A stretch of DNA of 64,000 nucleotides from Endothia cerciana. Lineage: Eukaryota > Ascomycota > Sordariomycetes > Diaporthales > Cryphonectriaceae. How positions within the stretch are numbered: the first letter of the stretch is position 1; each line of letters opens with the position of its first letter. A program made the position numbers and the translations under genes. The notes under the pieces were generated by a model. That model made no database searches and had not been told where the DNA came from. It saw nothing but the letters and a program-made list of their open reading frames with translations. The stretch lies in NCBI GenBank assembly GCA_026119935.1, contig JALRMH010000001.1:744001-808000 (forward strand), in the 5' to 3' direction. Below are positions 44,914 to 54,622 of this stretch, piece by piece.

Positions 44914-45960
44914 ATGCGTGACGAAGCATCATCACGGGGTCGCCGCGACCTGACGGCTGAAGACTGCCCAGCGGGCTACTCCTGGTACGAGTGTGCGGCC
45001 AATGGCTTCGTTGGCTGCTGCTCAATCGATCCTTGTGGGCTGGGCGCTTCTTGTGCCCTTAAGAATCGGCCTGCCGCCTCGACGCCGTCAACACTGACAC
45101 CCACTGAGACGACAGCGCCAGAGACGAGCTCCTCTACAACAACGACAGCTGATATCCTCTCGCCTGGGATGACCCCCATCTTTACGACCCCGACCACAAC
45201 ACCAGCGTCATCAGCCTCAAATACACCTCAAACCACGCCGATGAGCAGCACCAGAACCACGGCCTTCTCGACCTCCGGCACTCTCACTGTCGTCCTATCA
45301 GGCCCCTCCGACACATCCCTCGCCAGCGCAGGCCTGAGCACCGTGCCGACACCCATCCCATCAACCACCGCCCATCCCTCATACACGACATCAGGCGGAG
45401 CAACCATTAACGCCGGTAACAGCGACGGCTCAGCCTTCCCCACCGTCCTGCTCGCGGTCGTCGTAACCGGCTGCGCCATCTTGACCCTGTTCATGGGCCT
45501 GATGTTCTGCATCCTGTGGCGGAACAGGAAAATCCGCTTGGTGGGGGACGAGGAGGCGATACGCATGAGGGACAAGCGGGTAAAGACGACGCCGTATTAT
45601 CTGCCGCAGCCGCAGGGGCAGAGGGACCCGCCGGGCCAGGCCACGCCGGTGCAGACGAGGTTCTCCGAGGCGGCCGCGCCGCGCAAGTCAGAGTATTCTG
45701 AGATACGCTCGCAGCTGAGGAGTGGGTTGAACGTCAACAAACCCTGCCCGCCCCTGACGAACGACAGCGCCGCCGCCTACCAGCCGTACTACCCCTTGGA
45801 GGCCGCACTGCTCGATCGGCACCACCGGTCAGGGCCACCCTCACTCCCATCGTCTTTGGGAGGCCCCGCACAACGGCAAGGCGTCTCCCGCACCAAAACA
45901 GGCGGCGGCGACGTGCTTGAGGTGCGAATAGCGACGACTGACCTGGTGAGAGGGATTTGA
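44914..45960 (+). CDS. Mucin-like single-pass membrane protein with Cys-rich head
   Basis: Intronless 348-aa protein of unknown function. The N-terminus has no clear signal peptide with this ATG. It begins with a compact Cys motif at ~18-48 (CPAGYSWYECAANGFVGCCS, then DPCGLGASC). A Ser/Thr/Pro-rich stalk of ~120 residues follows, suited to heavy O-glycosylation. One membrane helix spans ~174-202 (FPTVLLAVVVTGCAILTLFM and onward to CILW), with a positive stop-transfer (RNRKIR). The cytosolic ~145 residues are basic/polar with PYYLPQPQ and QPYYPL motifs. The architecture resembles fungal surface sensors of the Wsc/Mid2 type, but the Cys motif is not a WSC domain. An upstream exon with a signal peptide may have been missed. 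Confidence 0.72.
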   Translation: MRDEASSRGRRDLTAEDCPAGYSWYECAANGFVGCCSIDPCGLGASCALKNRPAASTPSTLTPTETTAPETSSSTTTTADILSPGMTPIFTTPTTTPASSASNTPQTTPMSSTRTTAFSTSGTLTVVLSGPSDTSLASAGLSTVPTPIPSTTAHPSYTTSGGATINAGNSDGSAFPTVLLAVVVTGCAILTLFMGLMFCILWRNRKIRLVGDEEAIRMRDKRVKTTPYYLPQPQGQRDPPGQATPVQTRFSEAAAPRKSEYSEIRSQLRSGLNVNKPCPPLTNDSAAAYQPYYPLEAALLDRHHRSGPPSLPSSLGGPAQRQGVSRTKTGGGDVLEVRIATTDLVRGI

Positions 45961-46619
45961 CTGTAAGAGACTGTACGATGAGGGTTGAATATTGCATTTG
46001 GCCTCGTTGCAACCACACAAATCAGAAGACTGGCTTTATGAGACGGTTTAAGGGAAGGCTACAGAGCACTGCATTAGCAGCCTGCACGGTTGGCATAAAT
46101 ATGGTTGGTGTCGCTGTCAGCATGTGTAGAGGGCCCAGAGGCATGGTATGCAACTCCTTCTATATTTTTGAGATCACTTGAGTCCTGCCATTCTTCATCT
46201 CCGCAATTTCACTTGCGAGGGAGGGGGTATACAACACATGATAGAAAAGCAAGAAAAGTGAGGAAAAGTGAGACGTTGAAAGCAAATTTGTGCACCTCCA
46301 ACGCCGGCCCATGCTTTAGTCTCCGTGACCGTATGAAAGAGAAAAGCAGAACTTGCTTCAGTCTAACTTCCCATTTTGGTATCCCCTTACCTTGATGCCG
46401 TGATCGTTGCCGTAATTCGTCCTCTATGACTCGTTCTCGTGGTGGTGGTAACTCCTCGTCCCACGCAAATACCACCGAGCGTCCTTGCTCAACAAGCCTT
46501 CAGCGAGCCGCGAACTCCCGTGCGAGCTCTTCGCTACCGCATCATCCCACCTTCATCAGACCAAAGGCGTTCCGTCGATCCTGGAGAGCGTCGCGTGCGT
46601 GCCGCATCGAGCCGGCCGC
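45961..46619. other. Convergent intergenic, 659 bp
   Basis: 3' flanks of the mucin-like gene and RPB4. A short direct repeat (AAAAGTGAGG / AAAAGTGAGA) lies near 46253. No gene seen. Confidence 0.55.
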
Positions 46620-47208
46620 TTAGCCTTGCAGCTTGGCCATCTGGTCCAGAAGCTCCTGCAGGACATCGTCGTCAACCTTGTCGGCGATAGATGGGATGAG
46701 GGTCTTTGCCTCCTCAGCGCTGTCGCAGCAAAGCGAGCCTATACGTGTCGACGAAAGGTTTTTGTTAGCAAAGATGGGACTGACACCTCAACACAAGAAG
46801 CGTCAACCCCAGCAAGCAGTATGACCCCCTCCCCGGGGGACATGGCGAGCGCATACCGATCTGGGCGCGCTCGAACTTGTTGAGCTGCTTGTGCGAGCTG
46901 AGGAGGCGCTCGACGGCCTCGACGTTCTCCTTCTGCTTGAAGCGCGCGAACGCGTCGAGGTAGTCGATGGTCTTGGACAGGATCTCGGACTCCTGGAAGT
47001 TCTTGCGGTCGTTACGGCGCTTGGCGATCAGTGCGTTGATGACGAGCGAGGCCTCCGACAGGGTGAGCGTATCCACGTTCTCGAACTCGCCCAGCTTCAG
47101 CTCTGCGCCGGCCTGCTCGTCGCCGCGGGGTACGGGCTTAGGCCGCGAGGTGGGTGGGCGCCGGGGGCGCGACTGCTGGCTGTTGCTATTGTTGACCTGT
47201 TCTGCCAT
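46620..47208 (-). CDS. RPB4: RNA polymerase II subunit RPB4
   Basis: Stalk subunit of RNA polymerase II, forming the Rpb4/Rpb7 heterodimer used in initiation, mRNA export and decay. Exons 46857-47208 and 46620-46738 (donor GTATGC, acceptor CGTATAG, 118-nt intron) give 156 aa. The N-terminal ~35 residues are Gln/Arg/Pro-rich. The domain follows: GAELKLGEFENVDTLTLSEA, SLVINALIAKRR, FQESEILSKTIDYLDAFARF, then LNKFERAQIGSLCCDSAEEA, which crosses the splice junction, and LIPSIADKVDDDVLQELLD. These are the classic Rpb4/HRDC-like motifs, and the length fits fungi. ATG at 47208 is chosen because the upstream in-frame ATG would add 40 non-conserved residues. Confidence 0.95.
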
Positions 47209-47831
47209 GTCGATGGGCGTGGAAGGTCTTGCTGGAGGGAGGTCAAATGGTCGTCGCAGAGGGGAGGGGGCGGCGAGATGGAGGGCGGCGAGAGGGGTGT
47301 GAGAGGAGGGTGTGATGACCCTTTGCACAGCGTGTCTTGTCGATGCAGCTACTTGTTGAAGGCGGTAGTGTAGAAGGTGTCTTGTTGTATCAACTAGAAT
47401 GTGGCTGCGCCTTTTGTTTCCAAGCTGTACTGTGGGTGATGTTGCGCCGTGGCGTCGAGGTTAGTCATGGTAGAGTTTGGAAGTGAAGCTGCTGGAAGTC
47501 ATCCAGCCTTGATGCTGCTGAAGGCCCTTGCCCAAAACGTCCGTGCTCAGCCCCTAGTGCAAAAAGAGGCCCCCCGTGCACTTTTGCTAGTGTCCTTAAA
47601 GACACCGTTGTTCAACCTCACTTGTGATCTCAGGGGATGCCTCACTCTTCCCCCGCCATTCACAGTTATTCACGTAATGAGTTATTGACCTCATATTTTT
47701 TTTGCCAATTCTGGATTGGGTCTCTGAGAGTTGAAAACAAGCTGATGCTGATGAGACTATCAGGCCTGCTCAGACTCCTTGCTGTCCGCGAGCCTCTTGC
47801 ATAGACTGGCCTGAGAAGGCCCCTCTTCAAC
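47209..47831. promoter_or_regulatory. Shared upstream region of RPB4 and TRS23
   Basis: 623 bp between divergent housekeeping genes. T-rich tract near 47695. No specific site recognised. Confidence 0.45.
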
Positions 47832-48405
47832 ATGTAAGACCACCTGTTCCGTACTGACTAGTGGGTGGGTTCTGACAGTGAATAGGACGGTCTTTGCACT
47901 CATGATCATCAATAAGGCGGGAGGCCTGATCTACAACCGCACATTCCAGGAGGGCGGTCTCAATCAGCTCAGCTCAAATGACTATCTGGTAATAGCGGGC
48001 ACGTTTCATGGGTATGGCCGTCAACTACATCCGACTCGTCTGAGGAGCCCTAGCTAACATGGAGATAGTGTCCATGCCATCACAACACGTCTGAACCCGG
48101 TCAAGCAGCCTCACATAATAACACCGCCAGGCGCCATCCCCAACCGGCCAGAGCCACCTTCCGGCCTGGAGGTCATGGAGACGGAGAATTTCCGCCTGCA
48201 GTGCTTCAACACCATGACGGGAACCAAGTTCCTGGTGTTTACGGACACCACGCAGGCGAACGTGGACGTCACTACGCGGAGGATCTATGAGTTGTACTCG
48301 GACTACGTCATGAAGAACCCGTTCTACCAGCTGGAGATGCCTGTCCGGTGTGAGATGTTCGACCGGAAACTGAGCTCGTACATACGGGAGATCAACAACA
48401 GGTGA
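47832..48405 (+). CDS. TRS23: TRAPP complex subunit TRS23 / TRAPPC4 (sybindin-like)
   Basis: Longin-fold core subunit of the TRAPP tethering complex, part of the Ypt1/Rab1 exchange site at the ER-Golgi. Exons 47832-47833, 47886-48011 and 48069-48405 give 154 aa, the normal size. Intron 1 (52 nt, GTAAGA donor, ATAG acceptor) interrupts the start codon: exon 1 supplies AT and exon 2 supplies G, giving MTVFALMIINKAGGLIYNR, exactly the family N-terminus. Without it the first ATG is six residues further in. Exon 3 begins VHAITTRLNPV and includes FRLQCFNTMTGTKFLVF and YELYSDYVMKNPFYQLEMP, the strongest sybindin signature. It is divergent from RPB4 and convergent with RPN10. Confidence 0.92.
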
Positions 48406-48722
48406 CCTCGTGGGGAAAACATAGCCAGTGTTGGTGTGGGAAGGGGGAGGGGGCATGGCGTTTCTGGCGTTTTCGACTGCCGACTTTGATCTCGGTTGCA
48501 TCACTCCAGCAGAGAAGACATACAATTCCCGCTGAAAGCCGTTGGTCATGGCTGGTGTCTATTATTGTACAGCTCGTGATGCCTCGTGATTGGGAACCTA
48601 AGCCTCAAGCCTATGGAAATTGAAGCATCCTCCCGTTATATCCCATGCATTTAGCCTCGGAAGAGGACTTCCACTCGGCGTACTGTCTTTCGGAAAACTA
48701 GGGTCTCAAGGGTCTTGGCAGA
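48406..48722. other. Convergent intergenic, 317 bp
   Basis: 3' flanks of TRS23 and RPN10. Nothing recognised. Confidence 0.6.
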
Positions 48723-49737
48723 TCAAGAAATGTCCATCTTATCGTCACTCTTGTCGCCGCCCTTCTTGTCATCTTTCGAGGGACCGCTGCCGCTGCCGCT
48801 GCCGCTGCCGCTGCCACTTGGCTCGCCATTCTTGTCCAACAACGGCTTCGACGACTCATCCTCTTCCTTGACCGAATCCAGCGATGCCTTCTGCGCCGCC
48901 TCCGCCTCCTCGCGGGCCTGCCTGTCCCGACGCGCCTGTTCCTCCTCCATACTCATGCGCAGGGCCAGTGCCAACTCCGGATCATTATTCGGGTCGAAGC
49001 CGAACTCGCCAAAGTCGCCGCCGCCCTCGGCACCGGCGCCGGCACCTCCCGCGCCGCCCTCGCCCTGCATTATTGGGGAGCTGACCAGCTGGTCAGACAG
49101 CAGGCCCAAGCCCGCGGGGATGGCCACCAGATGCGAGCCCTCGCCGGACTTGACATTGTCGTTGAACTTGGTCAGCTTCTCGTACGTCTCGCTGCCCTCC
49201 GTCTCGCCGAATAGCACGAAGTCGACCGATGTGTTGACCTTCTTGAGCTTCTTGGCCAGGCTGACCAGGGCCTTCTCGGTGTCTTGGACGGGCGAACAGA
49301 CGAAGGCGACGATGCGTTGTCGTTGGGTCTTGTTTTGTCGGTGCTTGAGGGCGAGCTGTTATTATCATGGCCCTTGTGTTAGCTTGCTCCATCCCCAAGT
49401 AGATGCCCGGCAGGGCAGAAAGAAAAAGGATGTAGAGAGCGCATACACTTGCAACCTGAATGCCCGTAGCGAGGTTCGCCTCACCACCAATCTTCTTCTG
49501 TGTCCGATGTAGACCCTCCAGGATGCGACCTTGCTCTGTCGTCAACGTGCTGAGTACCTCTGGTGCGTTGCCACCCATGCTCATGAGGCCGACTGAGGAT
49601 TCCGGGTTGCTCGTCGTGATCGATTGGAAGAGGATACTGACAGCATCCCTCTGCGCTCCGAAGCGGGTAGGTGCGTAATCTCCATTGCGACTGTGCTCGC
49701 TGTTGTCAACAACGATCATGACCGCTTCGAGAACCAT
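48723..49737 (-). CDS. RPN10: 26S proteasome ubiquitin receptor RPN10
   Basis: Regulatory-particle subunit that binds polyubiquitin chains. Exons 49447-49737 and 48723-49355 (donor GTATGC, acceptor AACAG, 91-nt intron, phase 0) give 307 aa. The von Willebrand A domain spans ~1-190: VLEAVMIVVDNSEHSRNGDY, DAVSILFQSI, then GIQVASLALKHRQNKTQRQR across the splice and IVAFVCSPV. A Gly/Ala-rich linker follows, then one ubiquitin-interacting motif at ~221-238 (DPELALALRMSMEEEQ). The C-terminus has a (GS)5 repeat encoded by a tandem hexamer near 48785-48830 and ends in a charged DKMDIS tail. The ATG at 49737 matches the conserved start; upstream in-frame residues are non-conserved. Confidence 0.96.
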
Positions 49738-50292
49738 TTTGGCTGCTTGATCGGCGTGGGGAGCGACGCCGGACGGACGAAAATCCGTAGGGTTTCGGGG
49801 GTCTTTGTCTGGGTTAGAACGTCTGGATGTCAAGGCAGAGGATGGGCAGGCACGGCGTAAGTGATCGTGTTGAGATGGGTTATGGTTCAGTGCTGGCGGA
49901 CGGAGTGAGGTACGGAGTAGGTGCCGGGAGGTTGACGTTGAGGTACGGCAAGCAAGCTCCAAAAGCCCATCCATTCGTAAGGCGGGTTCAGCCTGGGGCG
50001 TCAAGGCGTCACACCCTGGAGAGCAGGGGCGAGCAGGGGGCCATGCTGAGGCTCCACACTGGATTTAGCGCAGCCAATCCCTGCAGGTATCTCATCCTGC
50101 TTTCTGTTGGCCCGAGTGGCTGGGTTTTTGTTTACATTGGGCGGCTCACCTACTTTCCGCTCACTCACTGGTGTCATTTGGCATTCCAGCGGCGCGCGAG
50201 ACGGATCACGACGATTACCTGCTTTGAGCATTGCCTTCCATCGCTTCTAGTACGACACGCAGCTCTGCTCAGGGTTCGAAGCAGTCTACAAG
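49738..50292. promoter_or_regulatory. Shared upstream region of RPN10 and the borealin-like gene
   Basis: 555 bp between divergent start codons. I do not see a clear copy of the proteasome-associated control element (GGTGGCAAA) near the RPN10 start. Confidence 0.45.
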
Positions 50293-51602
50293 ATGGCACC
50301 TCCTCGGGGTATAAAGAGAAAGTCGGATGAGGGCATGTCGGCAACCGGCCATGACGACAACGCGTGGGAGACGGCGCCACAGAGAATCGCTACCAGGGCT
50401 AGCACGCCTCCCAACGGGGATGGCCCTCTGAAGAAGCAGAAGACGGGCATCTCGATGCACCAAAAGCAGGCTCTCATCGACAACCTCCAGCTCGAAAGTA
50501 GGCGGCCATACCCGACTATTACTGTATTCAGGGGACGGGCCATGTTCTGACGCGTCTTACAGTCACAGAGCGTGCACGCAAGCTGCGAGCGCAGTACAAC
50601 CTGCAGGCGCAAGGTCTCCGGACGCGCATAGAGATACGCGTCAATCGGATCCCTATGTCCTTGCGAAAGGCGAAGATGGGAGAGCTCGCGGCCAGGTACA
50701 GCAACGGCCACCATCCTCAGCAGTTCAGGCCCGCACCTTCAGCGGGATCCTCAGCGTCGCGTCCTGCATTGCCGCCACCAGTGCCTGAGAAGGATAGACC
50801 TCTGGTGCGACCGGATTCTACGCGCTCAGCAGCATCTCATGTGACAGCGTCATCACAGCCTAGGCCAGGCAGTCCGGCTAAGAAGACAAGGTTCGTCATT
50901 GCCCTCCCATCTCAAACCCTTCTCCGTGCTCACACATTCAGTGGTGAGATCTCGGGCCCCAGAAAGAACAATGGTGGCGAGGCGACAAATTCAGAAGCCG
51001 CCAAGACGAAGAATCGCGCTGAGGTAGCGGCCAACAAGGCCTCAAAGGTCCTCTCACCGGCATCAGCCAATATCCGACCCTTGCCGCGGCCCACACCCGG
51101 CGGCAAACCTCTCTCCATCCAGCCAACCCCTTTGCCTGAGAACGCGCCCGGTCCGGCAAAGTCGCCTGTGAAACAAAGCAGCACCTCCAACCTCTTCAGC
51201 AACTGGGCCGAGAAGGCTCGGTCGACACGGAAGGACGCCGGAACCAAGCGGGACAACACGTCGGCGTCAACGAATGCAAGCTCAGCTACCGGCAAGACTC
51301 GGGGGAGAAAGCCTGGAGTGAACTCAGCACCGGGAACCACCAAGGGTGCTCCAGCAGCAAGGACTCAGCGGAGGGTTAGTGGCATCAGCGAGTCTAGTGA
51401 GAGCAGCACGGGGACGGTGGTCAAGAAGAGCACGGTAAAGAGCAAAGTGGGAGAGAAGAAGTCCGCCCTTGCGAAGGGAACTGGTGTCTTAAGCACTATC
51501 AGGAGAGGTGTTGCTGGGGCCGGCGTGACCAAAAAGGCCGCCGCCACGAAGGCAGCCCCAGCTTCTACTGCTACTGGTAGAGTTCTAAGGAAGAGGGCTT
51601 AA
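50293..51602 (+). CDS. Borealin-like chromosomal passenger complex subunit (Nbl1/Borealin N-terminal domain)
   Basis: Likely the fungal borealin that forms the three-helix bundle with survivin (Bir1) and INCENP (Sli15/Pic1) at centromeres. Exon 1 is 50293-50497; exon 2 starts at 50563 (donor GTAGGC, acceptor CTTACAG). The conserved helix crosses the splice: MHQKQALIDNLQLEITERAR, then KLRAQYNLQAQGLRTRIEIR and VNRIPMSLRKAKMGEL, the Nbl1/Borealin_N signature at ~55-115. The rest is disordered, Ser/Pro/Lys-rich, with NLFSNWAEKARSTRK near the middle and a basic end TGRVLRKRA. A possible second intron of 51 nt (50891-50941) keeps the frame: spliced length is 397 aa, retained 414 aa. Splicing gives KKTSGEISGPRKNN, more like relatives as I recall them. 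Confidence 0.82.
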
Positions 51603-51882
51603 CGGCCGATCTGTTTCAAGAGGGTCCGATGAGCAGGCTGCTGGCGAGCCGAGGGGCGGTCGAGTTCAAAGGTTGTAGTGGGAATAAGTCTTTGGTCTAG
51701 GTCGGCTGGTATTGTTTGGGGCACACGGCGTTCTGGCCTGCATTTGAAGGGTCGTCAAATGTTCGTAAAGAGCATCAATCGCAATCGGGTCCAACTCGCA
51801 TGCCAGCATCATGTGTGCTTTTCTCAGTCCATGGTATATTCTGCACTGTCTAACCACCGAGCCCCCTCGTGCCTCCTCCTGT

Positions 51883-52707
51883 CTAGCCAGCACTTGCAGC
51901 GCTCGCCGCCTTCTTCTTCTTGTCATCCACGAACTCGATGTTGTCCTCGGGTATCTGCTTGTACTTTTCGAGCAAGAACTCCTCAATCTCATCGCTCACA
52001 TCTCCCTGCACGACAATCTCCTCGCCGCCGGACGGGGTCTTTGTGACGCTGGAGCCTGTTGCGAACTTCTTGCCGAACTCCTTGGCGACCTTCTTCAGCT
52101 CGAGATCGAACGCCTCGAGCCCCGAGACGGCCGTCACGAACTTGCGCTTGTTCCGCTCGATGCGCTTGATCACAACCGTGCTGGATGCGCGCTTGTCGGC
52201 CTGCTTCTGCTCGGCGGCCTCGGCCTTGGCCGTCTTCTTCTGGGCATCCTTCTCGGCGCGCTTCTGCGCTTCGACGGAGAGGTTGGCGGTGGAGGCTGCT
52301 AGAGCTTCTGTGGAGCGGGGAAGGAAGATGTCAGCAGTCTGTAGAGAGAGAATAGCAGCACTGGGATGGTCCCCCGGGAGGGGCATTGTCGTACCGGGTG
52401 ACCATATCCTCTCGTACAGATCCGGATGGGCCTTCTGGAGCCATTCCTGGCATTTCTTCACGGTGCCTCCATATTCGCAGTACTACACGGTCAGGCGTCA
52501 AACTTGAGAGCGGTATAAGCAGGACAGAGGCGGCGGACTCACCTCCGGCGGTAAAGTGCAGACTGAAGCATCGTCAATCACCACGTCCGAGATCTCGATG
52601 GGTTTGGGAGGGGTTGGCACCAGGAGGGGGATCAAGAACATACCAGCACAATAAAACACCTTCTGAGCTTGCAGCTCGACTGGTGCGGAGGAGTCGACGT
52701 CAGCCAT
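51883..52707 (-). CDS. TMA22: Translation machinery-associated protein 22 (TMA22, DENR homologue)
   Basis: Partner of Tma20/MCT-1 in 40S recycling and reinitiation. Exons 52644-52707, 52543-52562, 52395-52482 and 51883-52307 (introns 81, 60 and 87 nt) give 198 aa, the usual fungal size. The N-terminal zinc-binding-type cysteines are FYCAVC, then LPPEYCEYG and KKC, spread over exons 1-3; exon 2 is only 20 nt. SANLSV-like ASTANLSVEAQKRAEKD follows, then a Lys/Ala-rich linker. The SUI1 domain covers ~95-185: IKRIERNKRKFVTAVSGLEA, AKEFGKKFATGSSVTKTPSG and EEIVVQGDVSDEIEEFL. The third intron is a multiple of three and open in frame. It is convergent with the borealin-like gene, with 280 bp between stops. 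Confidence 0.94.
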
Positions 52708-54622
52708 GGCAACCTGTGGCAATGGAGTTGAAGAAGAGCAGCCTTCTTCTTCCTCGTCTTCTTCTTCTGTATGTTGGGCTTGTCGCGTGCTGCTGAAAGT
52801 ATATCACTATTCACGGTGGAATTGTTGGCCCCGGTTCAGAGACGCGGGGTCGCTTTCCAGTGCCCCGCCATCGCCGTTGTTTGGTGACAGGGAGCCAGGG
52901 ATGCCAGGGACGTCACGGAGCAGGGGTTTTCCAGCTTACATAAGATCACAAGGTCCAGCCCCTCCTCGGTGAGGGCCAGGCTGCAAAAGCTTCATCCAGC
53001 TTACCTCATCCTCTTGTTCGTACATAATGTCGCCCACCCCGTCATTTATGCCCAGAACGAGCAAGCGTGCTGCTTCAACCACGGTCGACGATACATGAGA
53101 TCAACTATCAGGTCTGCGCCACCGTGACCGCCAACGATGACCAGGCTCTCCAGCCAATCCTCACGTTCGCTGCCTGCCATCCTTGCTTCCTGTCGAATAT
53201 TGAGACGCCCAACTCCATAACGCATCTTGCAACCGCCCAAGATGGACACATCAGGCAATCCACCGAGCGGTTGCGGTTGATTGTTTGGAAACACATTACA
53301 TATCGGGTGACGTTGTCACCCGATGAGTCGATGTTTCCTCAGCATGGCGCTTGTCTGGTGTTTCCCCGGGTGTTGTTCCCAGCTGTTGTCTTTACTTAGC
53401 AGCACCTCCTTGTGCGGGAGTCGAGATATGTCACGATCCCCACAGTCCCTGGCACCGGAAGCAGGCAGGGAGACAAGACCTCGGAGTCGTTCGACCAAAC
53501 GATCCGGGAAGCTGGGACTTGAACCTTCATTCTGCTTGGCGAGTCTCGACCGTCAGGGGCCCGTATGGTGGCACTGACAATCATGGTTGCGATTGCTATG
53601 GCCTGGTCCAACGTCTCGTTCCTGCATGAGCCGCCCAGCCATCGAGACAGGCATCATAGTGGATTGCAGGCCTTCTGAGATCTCACAGCTCGATCGAGAA
53701 TCACCCTTGCCATGCATCTTGCGTTCGATCCACTGAACGACCATCTTCGACCATCTTCTAAGCGACCCGCCTGTGGTGACATTGGGGACGCAAGTTAGGC
53801 GCCCAGGCTGGCGCGTTGCAGGCGTCGTCTCACACCATTGGCCAATCTCCAAGGGGCTTCTTTTTTCTTCTCCCATGGAGGACAGTATTGGCCCCCAAGT
53901 TACCGCGCGCCAGCCAGTTGAATCTCATCATCTAAATCAAGCAACCCCGGACCTCGAGCTGATTGGTTTCTGCAGCAGCACTGCAACCCACCCGTCACTG
54001 CGCGATGTCGTGGACGACCGTGAGGACCTCGCCGACCATCCTATTGATGGCCCGGATGGGATTAGACACCGAGCGGGACACCGCAACGACCTGTCTCTGC
54101 ATGCTTCTGCATGTCATCCCCGAGGTCGTCAGCGCAGGGAATACGGGTGGCATGTGCCGCCTTGTCCAATGTCAGCGTTGCCCTGCCGAGCACGCAGATC
54201 GAGTCACACTTCCCTGTCCAAATCTGGCCGGGCCCGACCAGTGTTCCTCTCCTCGCATCCTCATAGCCGCTCAACCGGAACTGTAGGTTTCTGCATGCCA
54301 GAAGGCGAGGCCCCAGCACATGGGAGACTCGTCTTGCATAAAACCATCTTCATGACCCTAGTTCCGCCGGAACAGCTTCTCTTTCTCCCATTTCTCTTCT
54401 TTACATCCAACTCTAGTGAGTTTGCAGGAATAGAGAGCTTCGCAGGGCGAGGCATCCTATCTTTTAGGTTTTAATATTTCATCTCCTTTCTATTTCCTTA
54501 CTCCGGCGCAGAGCGTCGTAGTTGTCTGACCCCCCCCCCCACCCTTAGCCGGATTCTTTTTTTATCCTAGGATGACTGCAGTTATTCCTGCATTTATACC
54601 TACACTATAACGAATTTCCAGA
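52708..54622. other. Intergenic, 1.9 kb
   Basis: Upstream of TMA22 and of the large methyltransferase-domain gene. One 233-codon plus-strand frame (53773-54474) has no recognisable motif and composition like neighbouring non-coding DNA. C11 at 54530-54540 lies 83 bp upstream of the next start. A B-box-like GGTTCAAGTCC occurs on the minus strand near 53515. Confidence 0.5.
54530..54540. repeat. Poly-C tract (C11)
   Basis: Eleven C 83 bp upstream of the large methyltransferase-domain gene, likely within its 5' leader or core promoter. Confidence 0.9.

Noticed and set aside
53500..53560. Minus-strand GGTTCAAGTCC as a tRNA T arm
   Set aside because: No matching acceptor or anticodon arm around it.
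53773..54474. 233-codon ORF upstream of the large methyltransferase-domain gene
   Set aside because: No domain, no splice partners, and composition like surrounding non-coding DNA; it overlaps the expected promoter.
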